Positions 33,531 through 44,849 of a DNA stretch of 64,000 bases are shown piece after piece. Below the pieces are notes generated by a model. That model did no database searches and was not told where the DNA came from. It saw nothing but the letters and a program-made list of their open reading frames with translations. The DNA is from Blumeriella jaapii. Lineage: Eukaryota > Ascomycota > Leotiomycetes > Helotiales > Drepanopezizaceae. Both the position numbers and the translations under genes were made by a program. The stretch covers positions 558,001 to 622,000 of the forward strand of contig VWND01000008.1 in NCBI GenBank assembly GCA_009599575.1. The letters run 5' to 3'. Position 1 is the first letter of the stretch. Every line of letters starts with the position of its first letter.

Positions 33531-34699
33531 CGGGCCAACCGGTCGTGGTGGTGACGGGGGGCCACGGTGTGATGATGAGGACGACCGGATGGCACGATGG
33601 TCCGAGACTCCGCGCTGGCAGCTGGAACCTACAGTACAGGACCGCACCGTACCGTACTGTACTGTACTGTACTGTCGCGAGTGATACCGATAGGCACCAC
33701 GATCGAGATTGATGCTGAGATGGGACTGCGAAGCGTGGAGAATGAACGGTGATGGGGGTGGTGGTGCGGGAGGATTGTGGTGATCTGGGGATGGGAGAAA
33801 GGGGAGGAGGAGATGGCTAGGGCGGAAGGAAACTCTGCTGTAAGCGTTCCATTGTTAAAGGAGTTGGCTGGGCTGAGGTTCGCTCGCAGCAATCCTTAGC
33901 TTTTTTCTCGATATGACGGCCGTGAATTCTCGTGACACGCACATCCCGAGCTCTAGCGTGCTTTGGCCGTGGCGGCACGGGACAGGACAGGACAGGACAG
34001 GACGGATACATCTGTCGCGCGCCAGATCGACGGAACAACAACAACAACAACAATAATCATGTCGACTGCGCGCCATTTATCCACGAGAGCAGATGCTGGT
34101 GGTATGCTGTGCGGTACCGCCGTCGGCTTCTCATTTACGTCCGACCATCGACCTGCGAACAATGAGCACATCCTTGGCGGTTTCGGAGCCGGAGGGCCGA
34201 CAGTACAGTATTTACTCTACAGCACGGTACAGCACGGTAGATCTCGACGAACAACGCATCTTCTCCACCGACCACAGTCATCGTGTTGTCCTCGCCATTT
34301 GCTGCTCTGCGTGTGAGCCGAGCGGTGCGCTCACAGATGACCTGGTGACCGGGTGGTGACTGTGGTGACTGTGGTCCATCACAGCCTCATTCGTGGCCGT
34401 GGAGTTGTCCACACACGCCACGCATCGTCCCCCCGATCCGTGTCATCACCTATCCTTTCATTCACCGAGAGCTCAGCAGGAATGCTAAAAGGAACCACAG
34501 GTACAGAACACAATCACGAGCACCCAGCGTCCATGCAAATCCAGGCTTGCATTTTCGACCTGCCTTCTTGTACAGTACAAGTGCCCAGAACTCCCCTCCC
34601 CGAGCAACGTCCGCAACCTCCAACGCTGGCTTCCAGCCAGCCCCGTGTGTCCATGCAGAAAGTATTCAAAACGCCGTGACCAACATCAGCCCCTAATCT
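33531..34699. other. Intergenic, no gene seen; pentamer arrays
   Basis: This is the region between the Ies4 promoter and the end of the CHY-RING gene. It holds a CCGTACCGTACTGTACTGTAC array at 33647-33675, a GACAG pentamer array at 33980-34004 (the reverse complement of the CCTGT arrays near 10.5 and 16.1 kb), an AACAACAACAAC run at about 34033-34050, and CAGTAC elements at 34200-34240. No gene is supported. Confidence 0.6.
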
Positions 34700-36939
34700 C
34701 TACCCACCACTAACCAAGTACGCATCATCGGTGGCCAAAGAGCTCAAATTCATCTTCATCGTCAACGTCATCATTATCATCACGATCCTCCTGTACCGAG
34801 TTTTCATCCTCGGAGTCGACTCTTCCTCCTCCTCCTCCTCCTCCTCTTCCTCCTCATTCATTTCATCAGCATTCGCCATCGATGCGGCAGAGCGAGGCTC
34901 GTCTCGACCCCAGAAATCCATATCATCATCGCTGTCGACTGAGTCATCAGCCTCGACAGCGTGGGTTGAGATGGGATCATTGAAGAACCCAAGCCCTCTG
35001 ATGGGAGAAACAGATCTACCTATACGGACTGGCCGAGCATAAGGTGCAAATCGCACTGATTCCCTCGAAGAAATGTGAATGTGTGCAGAATGTCTCCTAA
35101 GGTGGACTATTCCAGAACTAGGATGCGAGGGGAAAAGAGTGTCTCTATTCGGCTCAGAAGGTACAACTGTCTCCACCTCCCTACTTTCAAGCGCTGGCAC
35201 CTCAACAGCAGGATCACTCAGTATAGATAGCTGGGCCGTGTTGTAGGAGTCGCAAATAGCGCACTTCAATCCAAGCCAGTGGTATTGGACAGCGCTCTTC
35301 GCATAGCAGTCATTGCATGAAACCATAGCCTTCGTATCTCGGAACTGAGGAGGCATAGGCTGTGCGTCGATAGCTCGATCCAGATTGCGGAACTGTGTTT
35401 CCATGTTGACAGTGCTCTTACTGCATATTGGACACTTGTATGATGACTTCATGTGTCTATCGTAGCAGGCTCGGTGGATGCCGTGGCCACAAAGCATGAA
35501 CACGACAGGCGAAGGAGAAGTAAACATGTATTCTCCACATATGGGACAATCGCAGTCGGACACTCGTTCGATGCACTTGTGAGATTTTTCGTTTGCCATG
35601 GACATGCAAGTTCCGCAGGTCTGTAAAATCTTAGCTCGTGGAATCAAGAAGTCCGTAACGCGCTGACCTTGCAATGGAACACATCTTTGCCGAGACCGCG
35701 GCCTTTCCTACATATCCCACAATCATTACAGTGGTATATGTTCTTATCGGCATCGTTATCCCAGAGCTTACAAACACCACAATAGTACCAAGCTGTTCTC
35801 TCTCCGCAGTTGACACAGAACTCACCGGCCCGCTGGGCACATGAACATATCATGCAGAGCATGTTCTTGGTCGCTTTTCGATTCAGAATGTGATCTTCAG
35901 CCTCATCATGGCATAAGCGACATGTATACCATTTATCACACGCTGAACACTGCAGCTTTACGTTTCTTTTGTAGTGCTTGCAGCCCAGGACTTCGGGTCC
36001 GTCTTTCATCAGAACGTTTCCATCCTCGTCAATCTCAGGGGGATCTGGAGGGGCGTAGGTTCGTTCGAGATCACCGGGTGACAGGTGAAAGGTATGCTGC
36101 TGATCCGGCGCTGGCGGCTCGTCATCACCATTCATCTGCCACAAGAACGAACTTAGTGACCCTGGCTCACTAGGTCTTTCTTGGCTAATCATGCTCGCTG
36201 GACTCGGTGCAATTGGCTGTTGCTTTGCCTGGAATATCTTCTGGGCTTCGGAGTATTGACGGGTGAGGAGCTGGTGCATGTATCGAGCCTTTTGTTCGGC
36301 CGAGACTTCCATAGACTGTATGTGGAGAATTTGCTGTCTCAAGGCACCCATGCCATCATCTTCTGGTAGAGAGCCATTCCTCGGCCGACTCGCAGATCCT
36401 ATTTGACCTCTCTCGCGAGTGCCTCGTCGAGAAGGAGACTCGGCAGAAGTCATCCCAGAACTTATGGAGTTGCGAGTGCTAAATGTAGTGCTCGCGGCCG
36501 AGTTTGCTCGAAATCGATTCGGTATTCCAAAGGACGGGTTGTCAGTCGTGTCATCGTCGAACTGACCCGGCTCTGGCCGCAGAGAGGGTACCGTATGCGA
36601 AGTACCCCCGCTGAAAATCGGTAAAGCGTTTTGCTCCGGAGTCTCCTCGAGAGCTGAGAGCTCTGCATCTAGTGCCCCATGCTCCTCGATCGGAGACGAC
36701 GTCAACACCGACCCGGATATTGCGTCTGCGGCACCATAGTCCTCGGCTACGGGACCTCCCAGCCCTTCCAGGCGCTCAGCTATAAGCTCGACCGCATTTT
36801 CGTCGGTGCCATCAGCAGTCGTTCGTTGGTTTGTAACGCGATCGATTTGGCCTTGAGGACCGGAACGAGAGAAACGACGAGCTTGACGAAGGACTGGATT
36901 TATCAAGAATTCAGACACCAGAGAGCTCATTGAGTGCAC
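34700..36939 (-). CDS. CHY/CTCHY/RING zinc-finger E3 ubiquitin ligase (Pirh2/RCHY1-like)
   Basis: Two exons (35668-36939 and 34700-35620) around a 47-nt intron give 730 residues as read. About 300 disordered residues precede a CHY zinc finger (EVLGCKHYKRNVKLQCSACD, YTCRLCHDEAEDH), a CTCHY finger (GVCKLWDNDADKNIYHCNDC) and a RING-H2 finger (CDCPICGEYMFTSPSPVVFM, CGHGIHRACYDRHM, YKCPIC). A zinc-ribbon-like segment follows (CNDCYAKS, CAICDSYN). RCHY1-type ligases ubiquitinate regulatory proteins. The C-terminus is odd. After a poly-Glu run the frame yields about 38 atypical Met/Arg/Leu-rich residues to the stop at 34700. The other frame gives an acidic tail ending DEFELFGHR, with a stop at 34725-34727. 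A 1-nt insertion or 2-nt deletion around the GAG microsatellite (34821-34857) would explain this. Confidence 0.93.
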
Positions 36940-37224
36940 ATGGGTCTGATCTGGACCAGAAGGCTATATTCGAGGATGGGATGTCTGAATTAATGTTGTA
37001 GGTGATTTGGAGGATGAAGGTCGGCGAGCCCGCATGGAAGCGGCAATGACGAACATTGCCCCTACAGGCTACCGGGGGTCGGGTGACATGCAGTACTGTA
37101 CTGTACAGATACTGTATGTACAGAACTTATCAGCACGTGCTCGTGACTTGGCAATTGTTAAGTCCCGTCGATTCAAACTTCTGTAAACCTTCCAATCTGC
37201 GCATCTGCTGAATCCAAAGTCTCC
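36940..37224. promoter_or_regulatory. Short divergent intergenic region
   Basis: This 285-bp gap separates the divergent start codons of the CHY-RING and DUF1763 genes, so both promoters must lie here. It contains a CAGTACTGTACTGTACAGATAC pentamer element at 37090-37111 and a further TGTATGTACAG at 37114-37124. No individual transcription-factor site can be assigned. Confidence 0.5.
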
Positions 37225-37673
37225 ATGTCGAGCCCACATCCCACCGACATTATCCACGCGTACCGACATCTCTACCGTGGACTGCTCCGCGCCGTGCAAT
37301 ACTCCAAACCAGCGCGATATCATGCACGCGACCAGCTCAGAAACGCATTCCGCAAGGATCATCCGTCTACCTTTGACCAGGCAAAAATCGACAGGACTGT
37401 AGAGTTTCTCGGATATGCAACTCAGGAAAGAGGACTCGAGCATCGCATCGTCAAATCTTTGTTGCATACCAGGTATTGGGAAGCAAGGGAGAGTCACCAC
37501 TTGTGAGTAATCTGGAAACGAGCCTCCCTTTTCCAAGTTATCTCGCTTACAAGTTGGATAGGAAGAGAGTAGTGCAAACGCCTCTTAGAAAAAAGTTATT
37601 AGAGACTTCGAGGATCAACTACCGGATGACAATTGCTATGCTCAACGACAGCATGCGACTTTGTTTGCGGTGA
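37225..37673 (+). CDS. DUF1763 LYR-motif protein, probably mitochondrial
   Basis: Two exons (37225-37502 and 37562-37673) around a 59-nt intron (GTGAGT donor, CTTAC-like branch, GATAG acceptor) join to 130 codons, 129 residues. The N-terminal helix contains the LYR tripeptide in HAYRHLYRGLLRAVQYSKPA, followed by an arginine helix (RDQLRNAFRKDH) and a conserved-looking TVEFLGYATQERGLEHRIVK segment. The second exon supplies NYRMTIAMLNDSMRLCL, which agrees with my recollection of the end of fungal DUF1763 proteins and is the reason for calling the intron; without it the frame stops at 37506. LYR proteins are small mitochondrial matrix adaptors that bind acyl carrier protein or Fe-S machinery in assembly of respiratory complexes and mitoribosomes. 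The specific target here is unknown. Confidence 0.82.
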
Positions 37674-38245
37674 GCTCCGGGAGCCGTACCAAAACGTGGC
37701 AGGCCGAAGTTTTGGTAGTGCTGCCAGTGGATGACGGGAAAGGAGTTGGGCGAAGACCGTGAGGCTTTTCGAAAGGGAGAACTCCTAGAAGAAGACCAAG
37801 CCTCACTGTGCATCATCCTACCGCAGGACTTGAGTTTGGGAATCCCAGTCAACACCAAGGAGTAATCGTTGGAAGCTGTTGTAGTATTCACCAATCTTCA
37901 AAATTACATTGGAGGTGAATGGTTTTTCGCGGCCACGTCGCTTCGATCCACCCGACAAGTACTCTATTGATTTCGGAGCACGCTATCGCAATGCCCTTTC
38001 GCGGAGCTGCGGGAAACGCAAAACCCTCTTTCGAATCATCTCATCCCTATTGTAGAATGTTGTTTTCGCTTGTTTCCCCCATTCAACGCCTGCAACTGTT
38101 CATTCGCGAAGGTAGGACGTGGCGCCCTGCGTACCAGTATTCGAGGGCACCATGGCTCCTGGGTGTCTGTCTGGTGACCTACATATCGGCAGTGTTCAAG
38201 AAACAGTGTAGTCTAGACACAATTCCCGATTCCAATTGATACTCG

Positions 38246-38591
38246 TTATTGACCTTCGCTCTGGATCTCGCGTCTGGTCTCCTCGGCATCCTTCCTCAAC
38301 TCCCGAATCACAGACTACAGAAACATCAGTCTCGACCACACTCGTCTAAGAGACCATTCACATACAGCAAGCGACTCTGGGTTGGCACCATTTTCGATCA
38401 AGGAAATACAAATAGACAGCGTTTGCCTATCGAGATCCGCGTTCTGCCATGCCAATTCAGTTTCTATACCCGTTGTAGGTACGGGGAGGACGTACGAGAA
38501 GAGTTGAGATCTCGTGGAAGACATCGATGACTTCGCGGGCCTGTGCTTGACTGGCTTGCTTATCGTTTTTGCTGGTAGATTCTGCAGGCAT
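38246..38591 (-). CDS. mzt1: MOZART1 / Mzt1, gamma-tubulin complex small subunit
   Basis: Three short exons (38496-38591, 38366-38443, 38246-38314) with introns of 52 and 51 nt join to 81 codons, 80 residues. The product shows the MOZART1 pattern. Exon 1 encodes [16 protein letters not shown], exon 2 encodes the invariant core [20 protein letters not shown] followed by SLA, and exon 3 encodes [18 protein letters not shown]. Mzt1 binds the N-termini of gamma-tubulin complex proteins and is needed to recruit and activate the complex at spindle pole bodies and other microtubule-organising centres. All exons end on codon boundaries. Because no exon exceeds 32 codons, the gene is easily missed. 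It lies on the same strand as SPC25, about 820 bp away. Confidence 0.93.
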
Positions 38592-39409
38592 GCTGATTAT
38601 CTTGACGGGGAAGATAGGTTGTGAACGAGGGCGACGCGTGGCTGCCTTTCGATGTGGTCGCGTTTCTGCCCGCCGCTTTTAGGTTGCGAACCTCGCGAGC
38701 CCGCATCTTTATCATCGGAAATGAAGTTTTTCACTCACATGAGGTGGGCATACGATGTACACTCGTATTGAAGCCTGCCACCAAACTATGTACAATAAAT
38801 GTGTACGTCTTAAACCCTCCTCTCCACCAATACGCACTTATCAAACCAGTCCTACATCCCCTCGGCCCGACATACCTCCATCCTCAATCGTGCCGGTCTT
38901 GCCCCATGCTAACCTGTTCCTATCACTACTCGAGTACGGTGAGTGTTTTTACGGATAAGAAGAGTGAAAGGGATCCTTTTCGGGATTAATTACAATGTTC
39001 TTCCAAGTACGATAACGAGTCGATCATGGAAACCGCTGCTCTCTGTATGCGTTGGTTAGAGAAATGAGGAAATGATAATCTCAAGACTCAATTATGGACC
39101 ACGGTGACTATTCGGATAAGAGCAAGTTGAAATTTAGAAGCATGAAATATTCTGCACCAGCTTCTAGACTTGATAGATGGACGGAAGAGCCTTGTAATAT
39201 CGCCATGGTTACGCTGATCATTATCAATTGAAATCATGAAGATAGGTAGCATCGATGCAGCAGTCATTTGGGCTTAATAGAGGTGCGCTGTGGAAAACGA
39301 ACCACCAGTGGACTGCTGAAAGCTTGCGCATTAGCAACAATACTACTAATTAACAGCCGACAAATCCTGTATCGAACGCCACCAGAATTTACTCTTTATT
39401 CCCAGCACT
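38592..39409. other. Intergenic, no gene seen
   Basis: This is the promoter side of mzt1 and the 3' flank of spc25. The composition becomes AT-rich around 39000-39400. No coding frame is supported. Confidence 0.5.
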
Positions 39410-40244
39410 TCAACCCTTGACTGCCTCAACGAAAAGCTCTCTTATTCCCTTCAACAGGACCCTTAGATCCCGGGTCTCATTTAGCTTGTCTAAAACGCGC
39501 TCGAGTTGCTCCTTCTCCAGCTTAGGCTTGCAGTAAGGTATTTCGTATTCTCTCTTCCCAGTGTCCAGCTCAAACCACGCCTCTCTGGTCCAATCCCGGT
39601 CATCAATGTGGGTGAAGATGAACTTCAGCCGGTCATTCAAGCCAGCGCCATCAAGTGTCATACACAAGTTAGACGTCCAAAACTCCATCTCTGGAATATT
39701 GTGGCGAGCTTGAGAGTCGACGTGCTGCGCGTGAGCTCTCTGTGCCGCAAGACGTGCATCGATTTGCTTCTGGGTATCAGCAATTTGCTGCTTCAGACTC
39801 TCTCGAGTCGCAAGATGGGCATCTCGTTGGGCGCTGAGCGAGGCAATCGCAGCCTTCATCTCATTTTTCTCCGCTTCTTCCTTCGCAAGAGTTTGTTGGT
39901 GGGTGCTGGACTTTTGGGACAAGATCTCAATGTCGCGCTTCTTCATCCGCTGGTCCTCTGTTAAGGTGTCAGTCCAATCAGGTCGGATGATCCCCAAGGC
40001 ACATTCACTGACCCTTGAGCTCTGTAACGTTCATGCGAAACTGATTCCTTTCCTCCAAGACGCGTTTGCGGCCCAGCTCTATGAAGGTATCGAACTTGGC
40101 AGTAAATTTCGCCATCCTGTCCCGCAATTCATCGAAGCCGAAGTTGATATCAGGCAAGGAGTCCGCCATGGAAGGCGCATGTACAGATGTAAGTGGAGGA
40201 CGCATTATGCTGGTGGAGAGCGAAGGCTCAAACATCGTTGACAT
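39410..40244 (-). CDS. spc25: Ndc80-complex kinetochore protein Spc25
   Basis: Two exons (40013-40244 and 39410-39957) around a 55-nt intron join to 260 codons, 259 residues. Spc25 pairs with Spc24 at the inner end of the Ndc80 complex and anchors it to the kinetochore. The N-terminus (FEPSLSTSIMRPPLTSVHAP) and the MADSLPDINFGFDELRDRM segment are typical of fungal Spc25. A long coiled coil follows (about residues 60-165: ERNQFRMNVTELKEDQRMKK and SSTHQQTLAKEEAEKNEMKA). The C-terminal RWD-like globular domain begins near ARHNIPEMEFWTSNLCMTLD and includes DRLKFIFTHIDDRDW and a REYEIPYCKPKLEKEQLERV helix. It is divergent from the Rrn6-like gene, with about 300 bp between starts. Confidence 0.95.
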
Positions 40245-40545
40245 TTTGTGTAGTCTGGAATCGTTGTACTGAATGAAGTTGACGCGACATTGCTCAAGTT
40301 CCGAGGCTTAGAATTTGTTTTCTTTCGCGCGTGTCGTTGCCGCGGAAACACCCGAAACGCGGCGGGTCCGAGAAGAGCCGTTAAAATTCCACCGCACCGA
40401 AGGTGGAAATCCAACCGACTCGAGCTTCATTGTCTCAACCCGTCTCGGTAGATCCGCGTTTGCGCCGTGTCGAATAATCGGCTGTAGAGCGACAGCGAAA
40501 TGCCTCTTGAAGCGAATTTGGCGACTCAAATTCGACAAAAGCCTA
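40245..40545. promoter_or_regulatory. Divergent promoter region of spc25 and the Rrn6-like gene
   Basis: This stretch of about 300 bp separates the two divergent start codons. The plus-strand frame is open upstream of the Rrn6 start, but the translation there is unlike the family. I see no TATA box or binding site I would name. Confidence 0.4.
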
Positions 40546-43500
40546 ATGACTGACCACAGAGTTACTGACCTTTCCCACGGTCATCCGGGGAAAGCAACTT
40601 ATGACACTGAGGAACAGAAATGGACATTTTCACAAACGTTTACAAATGGTGAGGGAGAGATCGTAATCAAGTCCCAAAACTTCGCTCACCATGTATCTAG
40701 GGCCCTCGGTGAAACAGCTACTCCCGTTCAAGGAGATGCTAGCACCGTCAACTCATGTAGCAAAGAAGGGAGACGGAAGATTCTCAATACTCGCCCGAAA
40801 CCAGATGAGATGGCTACAGAGAACCTTGCCAGAGTCTTTACCAGCATCCCCTCTGCTTTCCAATCTAGTCAAGGCATCATGTCAACCACGTCCGGAGCGC
40901 CCAGCTGATACTGGTCCACTCCTCGCGTTTGGGCGTGCTCTTGACCCAGATCGACTATCCGGTGGCCGAAGGCCTCAGATCATGGCTATCCCATTTGGTG
41001 GGGCGGGACATATTCTTCGTCTCATAAGACCGCGTGTGGAAACACTGGGTTGGGGAAAGGCAAGTGCAGCGAGATTATCGCTACTAAATCTTCAATCCAT
41101 CGACGCTGGGCATTGGTTTGGCACAGGAGGAACCATTCGCCAGATTGTTTTCGCCGATTCTGTTGACGAAACGGAAATTTGGCTTGCTGTTCGTCAAGCT
41201 AGTGTAACTACAGTGTTCCAGCCGAGATATGGTCGCATCTGGAAGCCTCCGGTGCCAGTGAACGAGAATCCGGTGCCTTTCGGTCCCTCCCTGGTGGATG
41301 CGAACCCGATAGCCTCGTTGACAATACAGAGGACAGGGTCCATATGTCATGCTGATGTTGCGTTCAATCCATGGTTCCCACGTCACATCGCAGTGGTCGA
41401 TACTCAGGGATTTTGGAGTATTTGGGAGCTCGAGTTACATCGCGGTAAAAACGCGGCCGCAAAGTATCTTCCTAGGGAGGCTGGTGGGATCTACGATGGC
41501 CAAACCCAAAATGATTCTTCGCTCGCTCCAGCACATGACCATGCTGATGGATGGTACCGAATAATGTGGATATGCAATATTCACACAATTATCGTCTGCA
41601 ACCGACGATACATAGCTGCTTTCGATCTGAAAGGAACGGCTACTCTTGTTGGCCAAGCTAGTATCTTCCCCGCAGGAAACACCGACTGGATACTCGATAT
41701 TCAACGAAGTACTTCTGACCTTAATCAAGTCTACGTACTGACAACGACTCGGATATTCTGGCTGGAGCTCGTTCCCGATGGCGAACAGGATGGTAACGGT
41801 CATGTCAACCGTGCCAAAATCATCATGTCATTTCTTCATTTTATGAGTCCAGATGACGAAGCCATGAAACTTGCACTGTTTAAGAGCGACCTGGGTAAGT
41901 TTCTCCCTTCCTTAAGTGCTCGGTTTCTACTTACTGACATTACTAGTTTCTGTTGCGATCATTTCTGCAAAAACCCGAGTTTTGAAGTATTTCAGTTTTC
42001 GGGACGAACCATCCGGTGCTCGAGTTGCATCCACGGGAGCTATGAGTTTGTCATCGATCATGATCGGTGGAGAAGAGCGTTCATCGCTACTACACACTGT
42101 TCAATTTTTACCCTGCAAAATCATCCCCAGCGCTAGCCACACATCTGGACCAGGTCTTAAGTACATGGAGGAGAATGTAGAATTCTTTCAACTTTGGGCT
42201 TTGACGTCTGACCAAGGATTAGTATCGACTCTTTCAGCAATCGCGGAAAAAAGCAAGCAACTCGAAATCATCGCCCCGGACAATCAGCTTTTAATCACCC
42301 AGCGCTATCGTGCACCCAAACTTGTAGACGACCAGGATTTTGTTGTCTCTGACGAGGATACTGATATCATCGTTCCTTGGCGAACCAGCACTCGTAGCCT
42401 AGTCCGGCCCTCTCAGAAGGACTGTGGATACCGTACGTTGGACTGGAAAATGATCTACCAGCGTGTATACTCAAAGCAATCAACGCGTCCAGATTCAAAC
42501 CCAGAGTTCGCAGAGCGTTTGAGCTTCGCTTCCGTCCACATACGCCAGGCCTTAGAGAATGGCGAGCTTCTAAATAGCACATTGTCTGGAGCCATTGGCG
42601 TTCTCAAACCAGCAGCAGACTTGCAGCGAGCCTCTGAAGCCCTACGCGAGTTTCTAACATCCTTAACGCAGGACCAGATGCCGGACGCAAGTAGAGTTTT
42701 GACAGTTACCAATTTGACGCAAGGTTGCGATGTTAGGTTCGCAGGAGATCCAGGCTCAAATTACCCCGACTTCGTCCGAATTTTTGATCAGCTCGTAGAG
42801 TACTGGATGGCCAGCCTACCGATTAACTTACACAACCTCGCACGGCATGCAAAATTTAAAGCAATCAGTCAATTGACTATGGAACTCGTGCTCTGCTCTA
42901 TTGCAATATCAATTCAGGAACAAAACCCCAACGTTCCAGGCGCCGCTGCACAGGATGATGAAGACGATCTCACCATGTCTCAGGCCAGCAAAGACAACAG
43001 ATCTCTCAGAGATGGCTCGCCAGCAATATTCTCTTCTGAGCTTCCCGTCGCACAAGATGAGGCCGGACTCCCAACACCTACATCAACACCATCACTATAC
43101 TCCCAGGCCACGTCCGCATCTGTGTTGCTAGAAGATCCCGTGATAGCCAGGCTTCGCCGCTATGCGCCTACGATCAAAGATAAACCCGATTCAACTGTCA
43201 CCACTCAGGCATCGATTTTATCACACTGGCCCATGGAGGCAGGAGCTGATCCTGCGAACTATTCGTACGAGAAATCAAAACTTAAACAAACTGTGTCGAA
43301 TCAGGGATTTGATGCCAGACTGTCAAAAAAGAAGGACAAGGCTAGGAGGCATAGGAGGACGGAGGAATTCGTCAAGGCGGTTGAGCCCGCCGTCTCTCGA
43401 CGGGCAAGTTTCTTCCCGGGAAGCCAGCCTGAGATTGCGAACCAAACATTTAGTTCACAGGCAGTAAATGACATGCCAATGACCCAGCCTGACAGAGGGG

Positions 43501-43571
43501 CATTTGGAAGTAGGGACGTGCCACAGAGGAAGAAGAAAGCGAAGAAGCCTAGGACGGCTGGCTTCAAATAA
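40546..43571 (+). CDS. rrn6: RNA polymerase I core-factor subunit Rrn6-like
   Basis: Three exons (40546-40648, 40701-41894, 41947-43571) with 52-nt introns join to 974 codons, 973 residues. Rrn6 is a WD-type subunit of the core factor that recruits RNA polymerase I to rDNA promoters. The N-terminus MTDHRVTDLSHGHPGKATYD leads into a beta-propeller-like region of about 500 residues (HADVAFNPWFPRHIAVVDTQ, GFWSIWEL, DWILDIQRS, VYVLTTTRIFWLEL). A helical region follows (about 600-760). The C-terminal tail is Ser/Pro-rich and ends in a very basic patch (KKKDKARRHRR, RKKKKAKKPRTAGFK-like), typical of fungal Rrn6 homologues. The start was chosen by this N-terminal pattern; the frame is open upstream. 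Confidence 0.9.
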
Positions 43572-44016
43572 ACCAGCAAAGAGAATTTGGCATTCAAATA
43601 AGAGAACAGCACGTGTATGAACGATGTGAGTATCGAGAACCGTTAGTCCGAGTCTCGTCAGGAGTTGCTTCACTACATGAATTTTCTGGACTACTGTAAT
43701 CTAAATCTTTTGAAGACATGTTGTCCCAAGCCTACTCGGATGTTCTGTTCCAATTCTCGTTTCTAGAATTTGTGCTAAGGTTCTCTTCAGTCGACAGTAT
43801 TGGTAGCGTGAATAACAATTATCACCAAAGATCTTCCAGCTTCTTCGATTTATAATTTTCCGTGCTTATCTGATGACACTGATACAGGTTCTGTGAACAA
43901 TCTTTTTGATGTTGCCCAACATTGCCCCTCATTTACCCCGCCAAACAGCTTCAACCTCGAAAACACCAAGCTTCACTGCTGCGGCATCCACACTGCTACG
44001 ACTCTCAGTGTCTAAA
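43572..44016. other. Intergenic, no gene seen
   Basis: This is the 3' flank of the Rrn6-like gene and the promoter side of the PITH gene, with an AT-rich stretch around 43700-43870. No coding region is supported. Confidence 0.45.
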
Positions 44017-44735
44017 ATGGCCAGCCACTGCCATGATGAGCACAATCACTCCGGTCATGATCATTCACACGCAGGACACGACCACTCAGACGACATAACG
44101 CCCGCCCTCCAGTATTCGCTCTACCAACATGTCAACTTCGACAACATCACAACACTCAACGAAGCCCAGCCTGGCTCCGGCAAGGCAATCGTGAAGAAGA
44201 CATGGGCGGAGCGACTAGAGGCCGAGCCAGAGCTCGAGAGTGACGCGGACGAGCAGATACTTATACACATCCCGTTTGTCTCACCCATCTAGCTCTCAGC
44301 TCACACGGCTAACAAGAGCTACGTAAAAGCTTCACAGGCCAAGTCAAGCTCCACTCAATTCTCCTCCGTACATCCAACTCCGACTCAGCGCCCCAAACCC
44401 TCAAGGTCTTCATTAATCGCGACGACCTCGATTTTTCCACTGCCTCGGATCTGTCCCCGACCCAGGAATTCAAGCTCTCACAAACGTCTGATGTACAGGA
44501 TGTGCAGGTCAAAAGAGCGCTGTTTGGGAATGTGCAGAGCTTGACCCTGTTCGTGGAGGATAATTACGGAGAGCCCGAGACGCGGATAACCTACTTGGGG
44601 TTCAGGGGGGATTGGATGCAGCTTGGAAGGGCACCAACGAATATTCTGTACGAGGCGGCGGCGAACCCGAGTGATCATGCTGTGAAGGGAACAGCGAGTA
44701 ATCAGATGGGGAGTCATCTTGGGCGCGGGCATTGA
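44017..44735 (+). CDS. PITH-domain protein
   Basis: Two exons (44017-44273 and 44330-44735) around a 56-nt intron join to 221 codons, 220 residues. The PITH domain is a beta-sandwich found at the C-terminus of thioredoxin-like TXNL1, where it binds the proteasome, and also in stand-alone proteins such as this one. The N-terminus is His-rich (HCHDEHNHSGHDHSHAGHDH) and could bind metal ions. The domain begins at LYQHVNFDNITTLNEAQPGS. It continues ILIHIPF joined across the intron to TGQVKLHSILL, and includes LFVEDNYGEPETRITYLGFR near the end. The intron uses a less common GTTTGT donor, which is the only choice that restores the HIPFTGQVKL motif. Confidence 0.92.
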
Positions 44736-44849
44736 AAGCTGTTGGGCCAACCTCGGGAACAAAAATGCATGGAATTGCTCAGTAGAGAGTGAAATGGGAA
44801 TGGAGTGATACGGTCGTATTGGCGCCTCTCCCTACACCATGGCTAACGA

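Noticed and set aside
34731..35042. A plus-strand frame with a long serine run opposite the CHY-RING gene
   Set aside because: It is the antisense reading of the GAG repeat and acidic tail.
40315..40545. An upstream extension of the Rrn6-like protein
   Set aside because: The frame is open, but the added residues do not resemble the family, whose N-terminal pattern begins at the 40546 ATG.
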